DNA from: UBA8401 sp041665525
GTDB lineage: Bacteria; Bacteroidota; Ignavibacteria; UBA10030; UBA8401
Reading direction: 5' to 3'
Length of the DNA stretch: 64,000 nt
NCBI GenBank assembly: GCA_041665525.1
Contig: JBAYIS010000012.1
Span: forward strand, 26,568 to 90,567
In this document: one piece after another, positions 55,723-63,854 of the stretch
Numbering within the stretch: the stretch's first letter is position 1
Layout of the letters: every line of letters begins with the position of its first letter
Program-made: the position numbers and the translations under genes
The notes under the pieces: model-generated
What the model was told of the DNA's origin: nothing
What the model saw: only the letters and a program-made list of their open reading frames with translations
Databases searched by the model: none

Positions 55723-55816
55723 ATACTGCAATGGAGAATGGATTATTGATAATGGAGACGTTCAACGATATCCATGCCGTTCATTATCAATTAACCATGA
55801 TCAATTCTCAATCTCA

Positions 55817-55960
55817 ATGAACGACATCATCCTCCGTACCTCGAATCTCGGAAAACTTTTTAAGAAACGATGGGCTGCGCAGGTGATTGATCTCGAGGTG
55901 CACCGGGGAGATGTGTTTGGCTTCCTCGGACCCAACGGTGCAGGGATAAAGTGCAAATAG
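55817..55960 (+). pseudogene. Truncated 5' copy of the ABC ATPase gene
   Basis: The ATG at 55817 opens MNDIILRTSNLGKLFKKRWA and runs to FLGPNGAG, where the homology to the intact gene at 58172 ends in the middle of the Walker A motif; three new codons and a TAG follow (GIKCK, stop). Bases 55823-55946 align with 58175-58298 at about 94 per cent, all differences lying in the second half and mostly silent. This copy holds what looks like the ancestral start codon and upstream sequence. Confidence 0.85.
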
Positions 55961-56082
55961 TTAATGCTTTTCGTATTTTGAAATTGTTTTGAAAATAATT
56001 ATTTGAAAGAGTCTTTTTTTGCTCTCGTAAATAATTCTCCATTGTTGATTACACTATAGTTTCATAATGAGTTTAATGTATT

Positions 56083-56403
56083 TTACGATTCATCACAATA
56101 CATCCATGCATCATAACAAGGCGGATCACAATATATTGCTACAGCATAATTAGGGAATCTATTGCATGAACAGCTGCTCGGATAATTTATTATACAAATA
56201 TGTGTTTGCCCGTTTTCACATGTGGTGCAACACACTAAACTCCCTTGGCATTCGGGAAACAAGGGTGTTCCATTGAGGCTTTTAGGCATAAATTGTCTAT
56301 AGTCTATATATACAGTTTTTAATTTTTTGTCTTGAGCACTAATTTTTTCACCACCAAGGCTTACAATAAAAAGCAGCAAAAATATTACAATCGTTGTTTT
56401 CAT
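56083..56403 (-). CDS. Small secreted peptide with 10 cysteines
   Basis: This 106-residue product has a Sec signal (1-23, ending KISAQ). The mature part of about 83 residues has 10 Cys in the order C, CC, C, C, C-x-C, C, C, C (PECQGSLVCCTTCENGQ, then SSCSCNRF, IYCDPPCYDAWMYCDES). An even Cys number fits five disulfides. AGGAGGAAGT stands directly before the ATG, and only 8 bases separate it from the upstream beta-propeller gene, so the two are co-translated. It resembles small Cys-rich secreted peptides paired with 6-bladed propeller proteins in Bacteroidota in layout only; I recognise no family. Confidence 0.75.
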   Translation of the reverse strand: MKTTIVIFLLLFIVSLGGEKISAQDKKLKTVYIDYRQFMPKSLNGTPLFPECQGSLVCCTTCENGQTHICIINYPSSCSCNRFPNYAVAIYCDPPCYDAWMYCDES

Positions 56404-56411
56404 ACTTCCTC

Positions 56412-57428
56412 CTAAAATGGGTATTTTTTTAGATTTAGTTGAAATATTACAACTCGATTATCGGCGGTAGAAACAAACAATTTATTATGATCATTGACAG
56501 TAATAGAAACAGGCTTTTTTAATGGCAAGTTATTCTCGTCCCGAAGAAATATTTCACCTATTTTTTTCCCTTTTTTTGAGATAATATAAACGCAAGCAGG
56601 AATATTTTTACCGTGTGGTATTAATATATAACACTTGTCATTTCGAATACACATGTCATGAGTATTTGTATAAAAATGTGAAAGAGTTGGAATTTCGTTG
56701 ATGTTAACTAAATTATTTATTTCAGTTAGATTTTTGTTATGCAACTTGACTGTTTTTATTAACTTTCCTTTTGTCGAATAATATTGCACTATAGGGAAGA
56801 AATTAAATACAGCACATATTTGTTTCGCATCATAATCGTAATAAAGCTTAGAAATATTTCTTGCATTGTTCTTTTTTTCTAGATCTATAAGATTTCCAAA
56901 ATATTTCTTAAACTTTCCTTCCCTATCAATTTTCATAAATAAACCTTCTTTTGCAGGGATTGAAAGATAAATAGAACCGTCGTGGTCAACAGTAAAGTGC
57001 ATCGTTTTTTTAGGAATTTTTATTTTTGTAAGAAGCTTTAATTCTTTAGAAAACATCTGAATTCTTTCGTTTCCTAAATCCAAAACATAAACATTTTCAT
57101 TCCTATCGATAAATATTGAAGATGGTTTATTAAATTCTCCATCGCCGGATCCTGACCTTCCCAATTGATTTACATAATTCATTATAGAATCATATATTAG
57201 AACTCTATCATTTCCAAAATCAACGACATATATTTTATTTTTATGGTCGGAAAATATTTTATATGGAAAATTCCAATTAAATTTACCTCCGCTGGTAGAG
57301 TCATAAAATATTTTCATCGGTTTTATATAATTCGTATTGTGGAAATATGAAATATTCTCTTGCGGGAAGAAAAATAGAGGTAGGAGTAAAAATTGGAGAA
57401 TAAAATTAAAGATTGGAGTTGAAAGCAT
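56412..57428 (-). CDS. NHL-type 6-bladed beta-propeller protein, exported
   Basis: This 338-residue protein has an N-terminal hydrophobic export segment (MLSTPIFNFILQFLLLPLFF) and NHL-like blades (KIYVVDFGNDRVLIYDSI, then NVYVLDLGNERIQMFSKE, SIYLSIP..., LFVSTADNRVVIFQL at the end). Such propellers bind peptides, glycans or partners at the surface or periplasm. I choose the ATG at 57428, preceded by AAAGGG, since the open frame upstream overlaps the divergent DUF1573 gene and lacks a signal. The gene is markedly AT-rich compared with its flanks. It is followed at once by the 10-Cys peptide gene. Confidence 0.82.
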   Translation of the reverse strand: MLSTPIFNFILQFLLLPLFFFPQENISYFHNTNYIKPMKIFYDSTSGGKFNWNFPYKIFSDHKNKIYVVDFGNDRVLIYDSIMNYVNQLGRSGSGDGEFNKPSSIFIDRNENVYVLDLGNERIQMFSKELKLLTKIKIPKKTMHFTVDHDGSIYLSIPAKEGLFMKIDREGKFKKYFGNLIDLEKKNNARNISKLYYDYDAKQICAVFNFFPIVQYYSTKGKLIKTVKLHNKNLTEINNLVNINEIPTLSHFYTNTHDMCIRNDKCYILIPHGKNIPACVYIISKKGKKIGEIFLRDENNLPLKKPVSITVNDHNKLFVSTADNRVVIFQLNLKKYPF

Positions 57429-58163
57429 ATGGAAATCCCTTTCAAGTCTTGTGGCTATAATAAAAAAAAAATCGCGTTCGCACAAGTAATTATTTTCCTT
57501 TTTATAGCGACATTGTGTAATATTAAAACCGTTTACGGACAAATCGGTCTTGATGCCCAACCCAAAACTATTAATTTGGGTGAAATATATTCTAATTCAA
57601 TTCCAAGGATTCAATTTGTTCTTTCAAACTTAGGGAAGGATAAAATAAATATTTATGCAATAAATACATTTTGCGGTTGTTCGGAAGTTCATAAATTTAA
57701 GAAAATCTTATTGCCTGGAGAACAAGACACCGTTGAAATTGTATTTAACACATTTGGATTTAGAGGACATATCAATAAATCTGTTGAAATTATCAGCGAT
57801 GATAAAAATAGTTCTGTTATAAAATTATATTTTAGCGCAACTATAGTTGCTGATTTAGAAACCTCATTTATTGGTGATGTGTATTGGGTAGGTAACATCA
57901 AGTTGGATAGCACCTCAACTTTTTATTTCTACTTGAAAAATAATTCGGACAATGACGTTCTCATTGAGAATATTATCGCGAACAATATTTCCTTAAAATT
58001 ACATCCGGAAAAAAATAACCTTTCTAAAAAGGATTCTGTAAAAGTAAATGTTTCAATAAATCCTTCTGATCTAGGTTTATCATCTGAAGAGTTTATTATC
58101 GTTACGAATAATAATAAACAACCAAAACTTAAATTGGCCATAACTTTTTTTGTTTCTAAATAA
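57429..58163 (+). CDS. DUF1573-family exported protein
   Basis: This 244-residue protein has a signal segment (IIFLFIATLCNIKTVYGQ) and a DUF1573 domain, a beta-sandwich of the ASH/MSP type (INLGEIYSNSIPRIQFVLSN, then a CGCSEVHKFKKILLPGEQDT segment with the family's CxC motif). A second sandwich-like half follows (~135-244). The start ATG is immediately adjacent to the divergent ATG of the propeller gene: the two start codons together read CATATG, with no bases between. GGAG lies 10 bases upstream inside the neighbour's coding sequence. It is AT-rich like the rest of the cassette. DUF1573 proteins are often near peptide or redox genes in this phylum. Confidence 0.8.
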   Translation: MEIPFKSCGYNKKKIAFAQVIIFLFIATLCNIKTVYGQIGLDAQPKTINLGEIYSNSIPRIQFVLSNLGKDKINIYAINTFCGCSEVHKFKKILLPGEQDTVEIVFNTFGFRGHINKSVEIISDDKNSSVIKLYFSATIVADLETSFIGDVYWVGNIKLDSTSTFYFYLKNNSDNDVLIENIIANNISLKLHPEKNNLSKKDSVKVNVSINPSDLGLSSEEFIIVTNNNKQPKLKLAITFFVSK

Positions 58164-58171
58164 CTAAAACT

Positions 58172-59092
58172 TTGGACATCATCCTCCGTACCTCGAATCT
58201 CGGAAAACTTTTTAAGAAACGATGGGCTGCGCAGGCGATCGATCTCGAGGTGCACCGGGGAGATGTGTTTGGCTTTCTCGGTCCGAACGGCGCCGGGAAA
58301 AGCACTACCATCCGGATGATCCTTTCCTTGATCACTCCTACCACTGGAACTGTTGAACTTTTCGGACATGACCTTTTTCGCGCGCGCGAATCGGCATTGA
58401 AGAATGTCGCCGGCATCGTAGAAAAGCCCGATTTTTATCTCTATCTCTCCGCCTATCGCAATATGCAGATCGTCGGTTCGCTCACACTCGGCAGGACTCC
58501 GGATGACAGGAAGATCATGGACACACTCGAAACTGTCGGCCTCACCGAACGGGCAATGGACAAAGTGAAGACCTACTCCCACGGAATGAAACAACGACTC
58601 GGCATCGCACAGGCGTTGTTGTGCGATCCGCAGTTGGTGATGCTGGACGAGCCGACAAATGGACTCGATCCGCAGGGAATGAAGGAGGTGCGCGAACTGA
58701 TCACCCGTTTGTCGCAAGAACGCGGAATCACAGTCTTTCTTTCCTCGCACCTGTTGAATGAAGTTGAACAAGTAGCCACACGGATGGCAATCATCAACAA
58801 GGGAACAATGATCGTGCAAGGGAAAGTCGACGAACTCCTTAAAGCGAATACCAATAAGATCCTCATCAAAGCCGAACCGGTGCAGAAAACACTTGGCATT
58901 TTGAAAAAAATGAAATCCGTTACGGATGCGGTCAAAACAGAGGAAGGAATCATTGCGACGATCGACCGGAAACACCTTCCCTCCGTCATCAACGAATTAG
59001 TGAAAGCACAATGCCGCATCTTCGGCGTCGAATCGAAACACTCATTGGAAGAATATTTTCTTACTGTTACGGGAGATCATGAAGCAGCATAA
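58172..59092 (+). CDS. ABC transporter ATP-binding protein, start replaced by TTG
   Basis: This 306-residue ABC-2-type exporter ATPase shows Walker A GPNGAGKST, signature YSHGMKQRLG, Walker B LVMLDEPTNGLDP and the H-loop FLSSHLL. The last ~90 residues are the extra domain of this subfamily. The native ATG-AAC (kept in the truncated copy at 55817) is replaced by the end of the inserted cassette; the nearest start is TTG at 58172, eight bases after the DUF1573 stop and without a ribosome site, so expression may now depend on coupling. It overlaps the TonB receptor gene by 14 bases and pairs with the permease at 60922. Confidence 0.92.
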   Translation: MDIILRTSNLGKLFKKRWAAQAIDLEVHRGDVFGFLGPNGAGKSTTIRMILSLITPTTGTVELFGHDLFRARESALKNVAGIVEKPDFYLYLSAYRNMQIVGSLTLGRTPDDRKIMDTLETVGLTERAMDKVKTYSHGMKQRLGIAQALLCDPQLVMLDEPTNGLDPQGMKEVRELITRLSQERGITVFLSSHLLNEVEQVATRMAIINKGTMIVQGKVDELLKANTNKILIKAEPVQKTLGILKKMKSVTDAVKTEEGIIATIDRKHLPSVINELVKAQCRIFGVESKHSLEEYFLTVTGDHEAA

Positions 59093-60917
59093 GTCATCGA
59101 TCCTGCTGTCCGCTATAACAGCAGTGTGTATAGTTGTGTCATCCCTTCACGCGGAAGATACGCTCTCTTATTCCATGCCGCAGGTGGTCATCCAATCGTC
59201 GCGGATGTCGCTCACAACGTTCGACTTGAATCAATCTGCAACTGTTCTCGGCGATGAGATGCTGCAATACGCTGCTCCTCTTTCCGTCGGCGATGCGCTG
59301 CGAATGTTTACCGCCACCGAAGTGCGGCGGCGCGCTCCATTTGGCATTCAGACCGATATCGGTATCCGCGGTTCCACGTTCAGCCAGCAGTTGATTCTCT
59401 TTAACGGACTCCGGATCAATGATCCGCAGACGGCGCATCACAATTTTGATATTCCGGTTCCCATGAACACTGTCTCGCAGATCGAGATCGTCCGCGGACC
59501 GAATTCCATGCTGTATGGACCGGATGCCTATGGCGGCGTTATAAATATCGTTTCATCGTCGCATCGTCCTTTGCTCTCTGCGGAACTCTCCGGCGGTGAA
59601 CATGGATACGCGGCAGGAACTCTTTCGTCGATGGTTAGCTCCGAATCCATCCGCTCTATCAATTCTGCAGCATACAGCCGCTCGGACGGATTCCGGTATG
59701 ATACAGAGTTCGAACAGCTCACACTTTCATCGCAGACATCTGCCGATGTTTCGTGGGGATCAGTGAACGGTTTAGTGGGATATACAAAAAAAGATTTCGG
59801 AGCGTTCGATTTCTATTCACCGGGATCGAATATTCCATCCCATGAAAAGATCGAGACGTATCTTGCCGCACTTGGGACTTCTTTTACCAGGGCAAATTGG
59901 AATTTTACCACACGCATTTCGTATCGTCATCATTTCGATCATTTTGTCTATACTATTCTGAATCCGTCGCTGTCCAATAACCAGCATAATACTAATCTCT
60001 ATACAGTGGAAGTCTCCGCCAACCGGGTTTGGAACGAATCATTTATCCTATCCCACTCCGTTGAATTTTCATACGATAATATCAACAGTTCAAAACTGGG
60101 AATACATACGCGCAACTCATCCGCATTCTCAACCATCGCACGCTGGATCCCGGTTGATCAGTGGAGTTTCGACGGAGGCGTCCGGATTGATGCACATTCT
60201 GAATATGGCGTCACGGTACATCCTACTTTCAGTACCGGTTTCCTGATGACACCGTCGTCAAAGATCTACGTATCGGCTGGAACTTCTTTCCGTGCACCGA
60301 GTTACACTGATCTCTACTATGGCGATCCAAAAACAGTTGGGAATGCGTCATTAAAACCGGAACGGGGATTGTCTGCTGAAGCTGGCATCCATTCGCAGTT
60401 GTTCGATGCACTCTCTCTGCAAATGTCTGGATTCTATCGGATACAAAACGATCTGATCGACTATGTCCAATATTCTCCAACGGATAAGTACTATGCGCAG
60501 AATTTCAGCGAAGCGTCCGTGAGAGGAATTGAACTGCAATCACAGTGGATGGGGACAAAAAATAGTTCCGATGTCCTAAAACAGATTACCATCAATTATA
60601 CCTTCATCGAATCCGACCTGGACATCAAGTCTGCGTACAGGACACGATACAGTTTCACTCATCCGAAGCACCAACTGAACGGAGCAGTGACCGTTGCCCT
60701 TCCATTAGGGATTTCCACGACTGTGAACGCTGTATATAGTTACCATTCTTCTCGTCCTTCATCGTCGATTCTCGATCTGACATTCATGAAGTTCTTTGAT
60801 CCATTTCAATTCATCATAACCGCATCGAATCTGTTCAACAAATCATACCAGGAGATCCCGGGCATTCCGCTCCCAGGACGATGGATCACCGGTACGATGC
60901 GATGGAGCATAGAATAG
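59079..60917 (+). CDS. TonB-dependent outer-membrane receptor
   Basis: This 612-residue receptor has a signal peptide (1-25), a plug domain (IRGSTFSQQLILFNGLRIND, then IEIVRGPNSMLYGPDAYGGV) and a 22-strand-type barrel ending in an aromatic-rich strand (WITGTMRWSIE). The TonB box may be SMPQVVIQSS near residue 32. It resembles BtuB/FepA-type vitamin or siderophore receptors; the ligand is unknown. The ATG lies within the end of the ABC ATPase gene, with GGGAG just upstream, and the permease gene begins 4 bases after its stop. A receptor nested between ATPase and permease is unusual. Confidence 0.93.
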   Translation: MKQHKSSILLSAITAVCIVVSSLHAEDTLSYSMPQVVIQSSRMSLTTFDLNQSATVLGDEMLQYAAPLSVGDALRMFTATEVRRRAPFGIQTDIGIRGSTFSQQLILFNGLRINDPQTAHHNFDIPVPMNTVSQIEIVRGPNSMLYGPDAYGGVINIVSSSHRPLLSAELSGGEHGYAAGTLSSMVSSESIRSINSAAYSRSDGFRYDTEFEQLTLSSQTSADVSWGSVNGLVGYTKKDFGAFDFYSPGSNIPSHEKIETYLAALGTSFTRANWNFTTRISYRHHFDHFVYTILNPSLSNNQHNTNLYTVEVSANRVWNESFILSHSVEFSYDNINSSKLGIHTRNSSAFSTIARWIPVDQWSFDGGVRIDAHSEYGVTVHPTFSTGFLMTPSSKIYVSAGTSFRAPSYTDLYYGDPKTVGNASLKPERGLSAEAGIHSQLFDALSLQMSGFYRIQNDLIDYVQYSPTDKYYAQNFSEASVRGIELQSQWMGTKNSSDVLKQITINYTFIESDLDIKSAYRTRYSFTHPKHQLNGAVTVALPLGISTTVNAVYSYHSSRPSSSILDLTFMKFFDPFQFIITASNLFNKSYQEIPGIPLPGRWITGTMRWSIE

Positions 60918-60921
60918 CACT

Positions 60922-61761
60922 ATGATCAACCTGATCCGATATGAACTCTTCAAGACCTACGCGAAATGGCGGACCTATATCGGCTTCATTGCTGTCGGTG
61001 TTCTCATCCCGATAATTATGTGGATCATGTGGGTGGAAGGGGGAAAGTTCATCCAGTATCAACTCCGGTCACTGCAGGCGGAGTTTCTCATTACCGGCAA
61101 TCTGTTTAACGGTTGGGTGATTGCACAGATCATCATGAACGGATTGTGGGTTCATGTTCCAGCGTTGATCGCCCTTGTTGCAGGAGATCAATTATCGGGT
61201 GAAGCAACTGCCGGAACATTCCGTTTAACGCTCATCCGTCCAGTTTCCCGCGCAAGAATTTTGAATGCAAAATATTTTGCCACACTCCTCTACACTGCGT
61301 CGCTCGTAGTCACGATCGCACTCCTTTCTGTCGGCCTTGGACTGTGGATTTTCGGGAGCGGGGATCTCATCGCCGTTGAAAAGGATGGTATCATCATTCT
61401 AGCTGAAGCGAACCTCGGAATTCATTTTTTCTTTGCGTTTGCCCTTGCTACTTGGTCCATGTTCGTTGTAGCATCGCTTGCATTTTTTATCTCTTCGTTC
61501 GTGGAAAATGCCATCGGACCGATCATCATCACCATGACGATCATCGCCATCTTCTATATCATCACTTTCCTCCCGGTCGAATCGGTCGAATCGATCAAAC
61601 CATGGCTCTTCACCACACACATGAACGTGTGGCAGCAGGCGCTGCGCGATCCGTATGATTGGGAGAACATCACCAATTCCGTCCTAATCCTCGGAGCATA
61701 TATCGTTGGATTCTGGGGAGCAACACTCACAATTTTCCGGAAAAAAGATATTTTAACATAA
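60922..61761 (+). CDS. ABC-2-type transporter permease
   Basis: This 279-residue membrane protein has about six TM helices and resembles ABC-2 exporter permeases (GDQLSGEATAGTFRLTLIRPVSRARIL is the family's conserved cytoplasmic segment between TM2 and TM3). It should form the channel for the ATPase at 58172. It starts 4 bases after the TonB receptor gene and has no ribosome site of its own, which implies coupling. The transported substrate is not evident from the sequence. Confidence 0.88.
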   Translation: MINLIRYELFKTYAKWRTYIGFIAVGVLIPIIMWIMWVEGGKFIQYQLRSLQAEFLITGNLFNGWVIAQIIMNGLWVHVPALIALVAGDQLSGEATAGTFRLTLIRPVSRARILNAKYFATLLYTASLVVTIALLSVGLGLWIFGSGDLIAVEKDGIIILAEANLGIHFFFAFALATWSMFVVASLAFFISSFVENAIGPIIITMTIIAIFYIITFLPVESVESIKPWLFTTHMNVWQQALRDPYDWENITNSVLILGAYIVGFWGATLTIFRKKDILT

Positions 61762-61774
61762 CAAAAGGAATTCT

Positions 61775-63043
61775 ATGGCATTACAGGAACGCTTGAAGGA
61801 ACTCAAGGAGGGCTTCCATCCTTCATTTTGGGTCGCGAATGGAATGGAATTGTTCGAACGGCTTGCCTACTATGGACAGCAGATCGTCTTTATGGTGTAT
61901 GTGCGCAACCGGCTCGGCTTCACAGAAACAGAAGCAGGCACTCTTTCGGGTATGTTCGGCGGTTTGATCTATTTGCTGCCAATCCTCGGCGGCACGCTTG
62001 CGGACAAATGGGGATTCCGCCGCGCTTTCAACATTGCCTTCACCATTCTCGGTTTAGGATATTTCCTCATCGGTTCGGTCGGAATGACCGCTTTTCAGGG
62101 AATCTACAGCGGCATCCCGCTCTATCCTTTATTGCTCGTGTTCCTCATCTTCACAGCATTCGGCGGTTCATTCATCAAACCGTCCGTCCTGGGAACAGTT
62201 GCTGTTACTACGACTGAAAAGACGAAGTCTTTCGGATTTGCGATCTATTACTGGCTCGTCAATGCCGGCGCGATGATCGGACCAACCATCGCCTATTTCG
62301 TCCGGGATAGTTTCGGCAATGAGTTCGTTTATCTCGTCTCTTCCATCAGCTGTTTTGCAATGCTTATCGTGAATCTGATCCTATATAAAGATGTGAAGCA
62401 TGAAAAAAATGAGATTACCGAATCACTCGGGAAGAAGATCGGAAATCTGTTCGTTGTTCTTGGAAACGGAAAGTTCATGATCTTCCTGCTGATCTATTCA
62501 CTCTATTGGATCATCTTTTGGCAGGAATTCATCATTGTCCCCTATTATATTACCGATTACATCGGCAAAGAAGCACCGTATGAAATCGTTCAATCCTGGG
62601 CTGGTGCGGGAGCCATCATTCTGCTGCAGATACCAATCAACCGGTTGACGAAGAATGTCCCGACGCGCAGTGCGATCCTTATCGGCTTTGCAGTTTCATC
62701 GCTGATCTGGATCATCATCGCCATCCATCCTTCCATTCCAACCATTGCAGCGGGCATCGTTGCGTTTGCGATTGGAGAAATGATTCAGGCGCCGAGGTAT
62801 TATGAATATATTTCGGAGATCGCTCCGGTCGGCCAGCAAGGTTTGTATCAGGGATATGCATTTCTTCCCATCGCCATTGCGCGATTCGTCGGCGATCCGT
62901 TTGGCGGCTGGATCTATCAAACATCAAAAGCGTCAGGCAATCCCGAAATGGTCTGGTATTCGATGATCGCTATAGGATTGACCGGAACGCTCTTTATGGC
63001 AATCTATAATAAAGTAATCGCACGACAGGAGGCGGCAGCATAA
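61775..63043 (+). CDS. POT/PTR2-like proton-coupled transporter
   Basis: This 422-residue major facilitator has about twelve TM helices. The N-terminal ELFERLAYYG carries the ExxER motif that marks proton-dependent oligopeptide transporters, and GTLADKWGFRR is the MFS loop 2-3 motif. It is somewhat shorter than typical POT proteins (about 450-500 residues). It would import di- or tripeptides or similar solutes. AAGGA stands 5 bases before the ATG. It follows the permease by 13 bases and precedes the LolA-like gene by 1, so all are one operon. Confidence 0.85.
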   Translation: MALQERLKELKEGFHPSFWVANGMELFERLAYYGQQIVFMVYVRNRLGFTETEAGTLSGMFGGLIYLLPILGGTLADKWGFRRAFNIAFTILGLGYFLIGSVGMTAFQGIYSGIPLYPLLLVFLIFTAFGGSFIKPSVLGTVAVTTTEKTKSFGFAIYYWLVNAGAMIGPTIAYFVRDSFGNEFVYLVSSISCFAMLIVNLILYKDVKHEKNEITESLGKKIGNLFVVLGNGKFMIFLLIYSLYWIIFWQEFIIVPYYITDYIGKEAPYEIVQSWAGAGAIILLQIPINRLTKNVPTRSAILIGFAVSSLIWIIIAIHPSIPTIAAGIVAFAIGEMIQAPRYYEYISEIAPVGQQGLYQGYAFLPIAIARFVGDPFGGWIYQTSKASGNPEMVWYSMIAIGLTGTLFMAIYNKVIARQEAAA

Positions 63044-63044
63044 C

Positions 63045-63746
63045 ATGCATATTTTTTTGAGAGTAACGATAGCGGCGATAGGATGCATTGTTCTTTGTGC
63101 CTCGCCGATAGCGGCACAATCGCTCACGGCAGAAAAGATACTGCTGAACGTGAAAGCGAACTTCGATGCCGTGAAGGACTATTCAGCGCAGCTCACCGGT
63201 ACGGTAAATATGGAACGGCTGAAAGTGCCGGAGATGAAGGTAAAAATTTACTTTAAACAACCAAATAAATTCAAAACAGAATCCAAAGGAACATCTTTCA
63301 TCCCCAGGAATATTCTCGATCTGAATCCGGGCGATCTGTTGACAAAATTCGATGCGTCGTTAATGGGCAAGGAAGCGATGGACGGAAAGGAACAATATAA
63401 GATCCGTCTGATCACCAAGCCGGAAAAAGGAAAACAGGTGCGTGAGAGTTTTATCTGGGTGGATGAGAACCGCTGGACCATCACCCGGCTGGAAGCATAT
63501 CCTTCCGAAGGGCGGAAAATCGAAGTGGTCATTACCAGCACACTGGTGGATGGAAAATACCTCTTACCGGAAAAAATCTCTGCAAAATTCGATTTCGAAC
63601 AAAATACCGATTCACTGGCGGAACGCATCTATTCCCCCCAGCGCATCCCGCGCAAAGGATCCGCCGAATTGAACTATTCAGACTATAAAGTGAATACGGG
63701 ATTAAGCGATGATTTTTTTGAGAAGAAGAAAGAGCCAAAGCAGTAA
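63045..63746 (+). CDS. LolA-like outer-membrane lipoprotein-sorting protein
   Basis: This 233-residue periplasmic protein has a signal peptide (1-24, ending PIAAQ) and a LolA/LolB-like beta-barrel half (AEKILLNVKANFDAVKDYSA, then VKIYFKQPNKFKTESKGTSF and VRESFIWVDENRWTITRLEA). Such proteins carry lipoproteins or lipids across the periplasm. The C-terminal tail (EKKKEPKQ) is charged. The start is one base after the transporter stop codon; an AGGAGG in the end of that gene is 12 bases upstream. It is the last gene of the operon, before a strong terminator. Confidence 0.85.
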   Translation: MHIFLRVTIAAIGCIVLCASPIAAQSLTAEKILLNVKANFDAVKDYSAQLTGTVNMERLKVPEMKVKIYFKQPNKFKTESKGTSFIPRNILDLNPGDLLTKFDASLMGKEAMDGKEQYKIRLITKPEKGKQVRESFIWVDENRWTITRLEAYPSEGRKIEVVITSTLVDGKYLLPEKISAKFDFEQNTDSLAERIYSPQRIPRKGSAELNYSDYKVNTGLSDDFFEKKKEPKQ

Positions 63747-63750
63747 CTAA

Positions 63751-63780
63751 AAACGCCGCTCTCGAGCGGCGTTTTTGTTT
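63751..63780. terminator. Operon terminator
   Basis: AAACGCCGCT (63751-63760) and AGCGGCGTTT (63765-63774) form a perfect 10-bp stem with a 4-base loop, followed by TTGTTT. A residues on the left let it work for the opposing carA transcript as well. Confidence 0.92.
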
Positions 63781-63802
63781 CAGAGTAAAATATTTTATTG
63801 AT

Positions 63803-63837
63803 GTCATTTCGATCCCGACGAAGTCGGGAGAGAAATC
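63803..63837. repeat. GTCATTTCGA-type palindromic repeat
   Basis: GTCATTTCGA, a hairpin TCCCGAC-GAA-GTCGGGA, then GAGAAATC. The plan (GTCATT...head, variable hairpin, ...AATC tail) is the same as in the GTCATTGCGAGGAG elements, with a different head and tail. Confidence 0.7.
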
Positions 63838-63854
63838 CGGAAGAATCAAATCAT

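Noticed and set aside
57429..57560. N-terminal extension of the propeller protein
   Set aside because: It would overlap the whole signal region of the divergent DUF1573 gene and would place the export signal after 44 hydrophilic residues.
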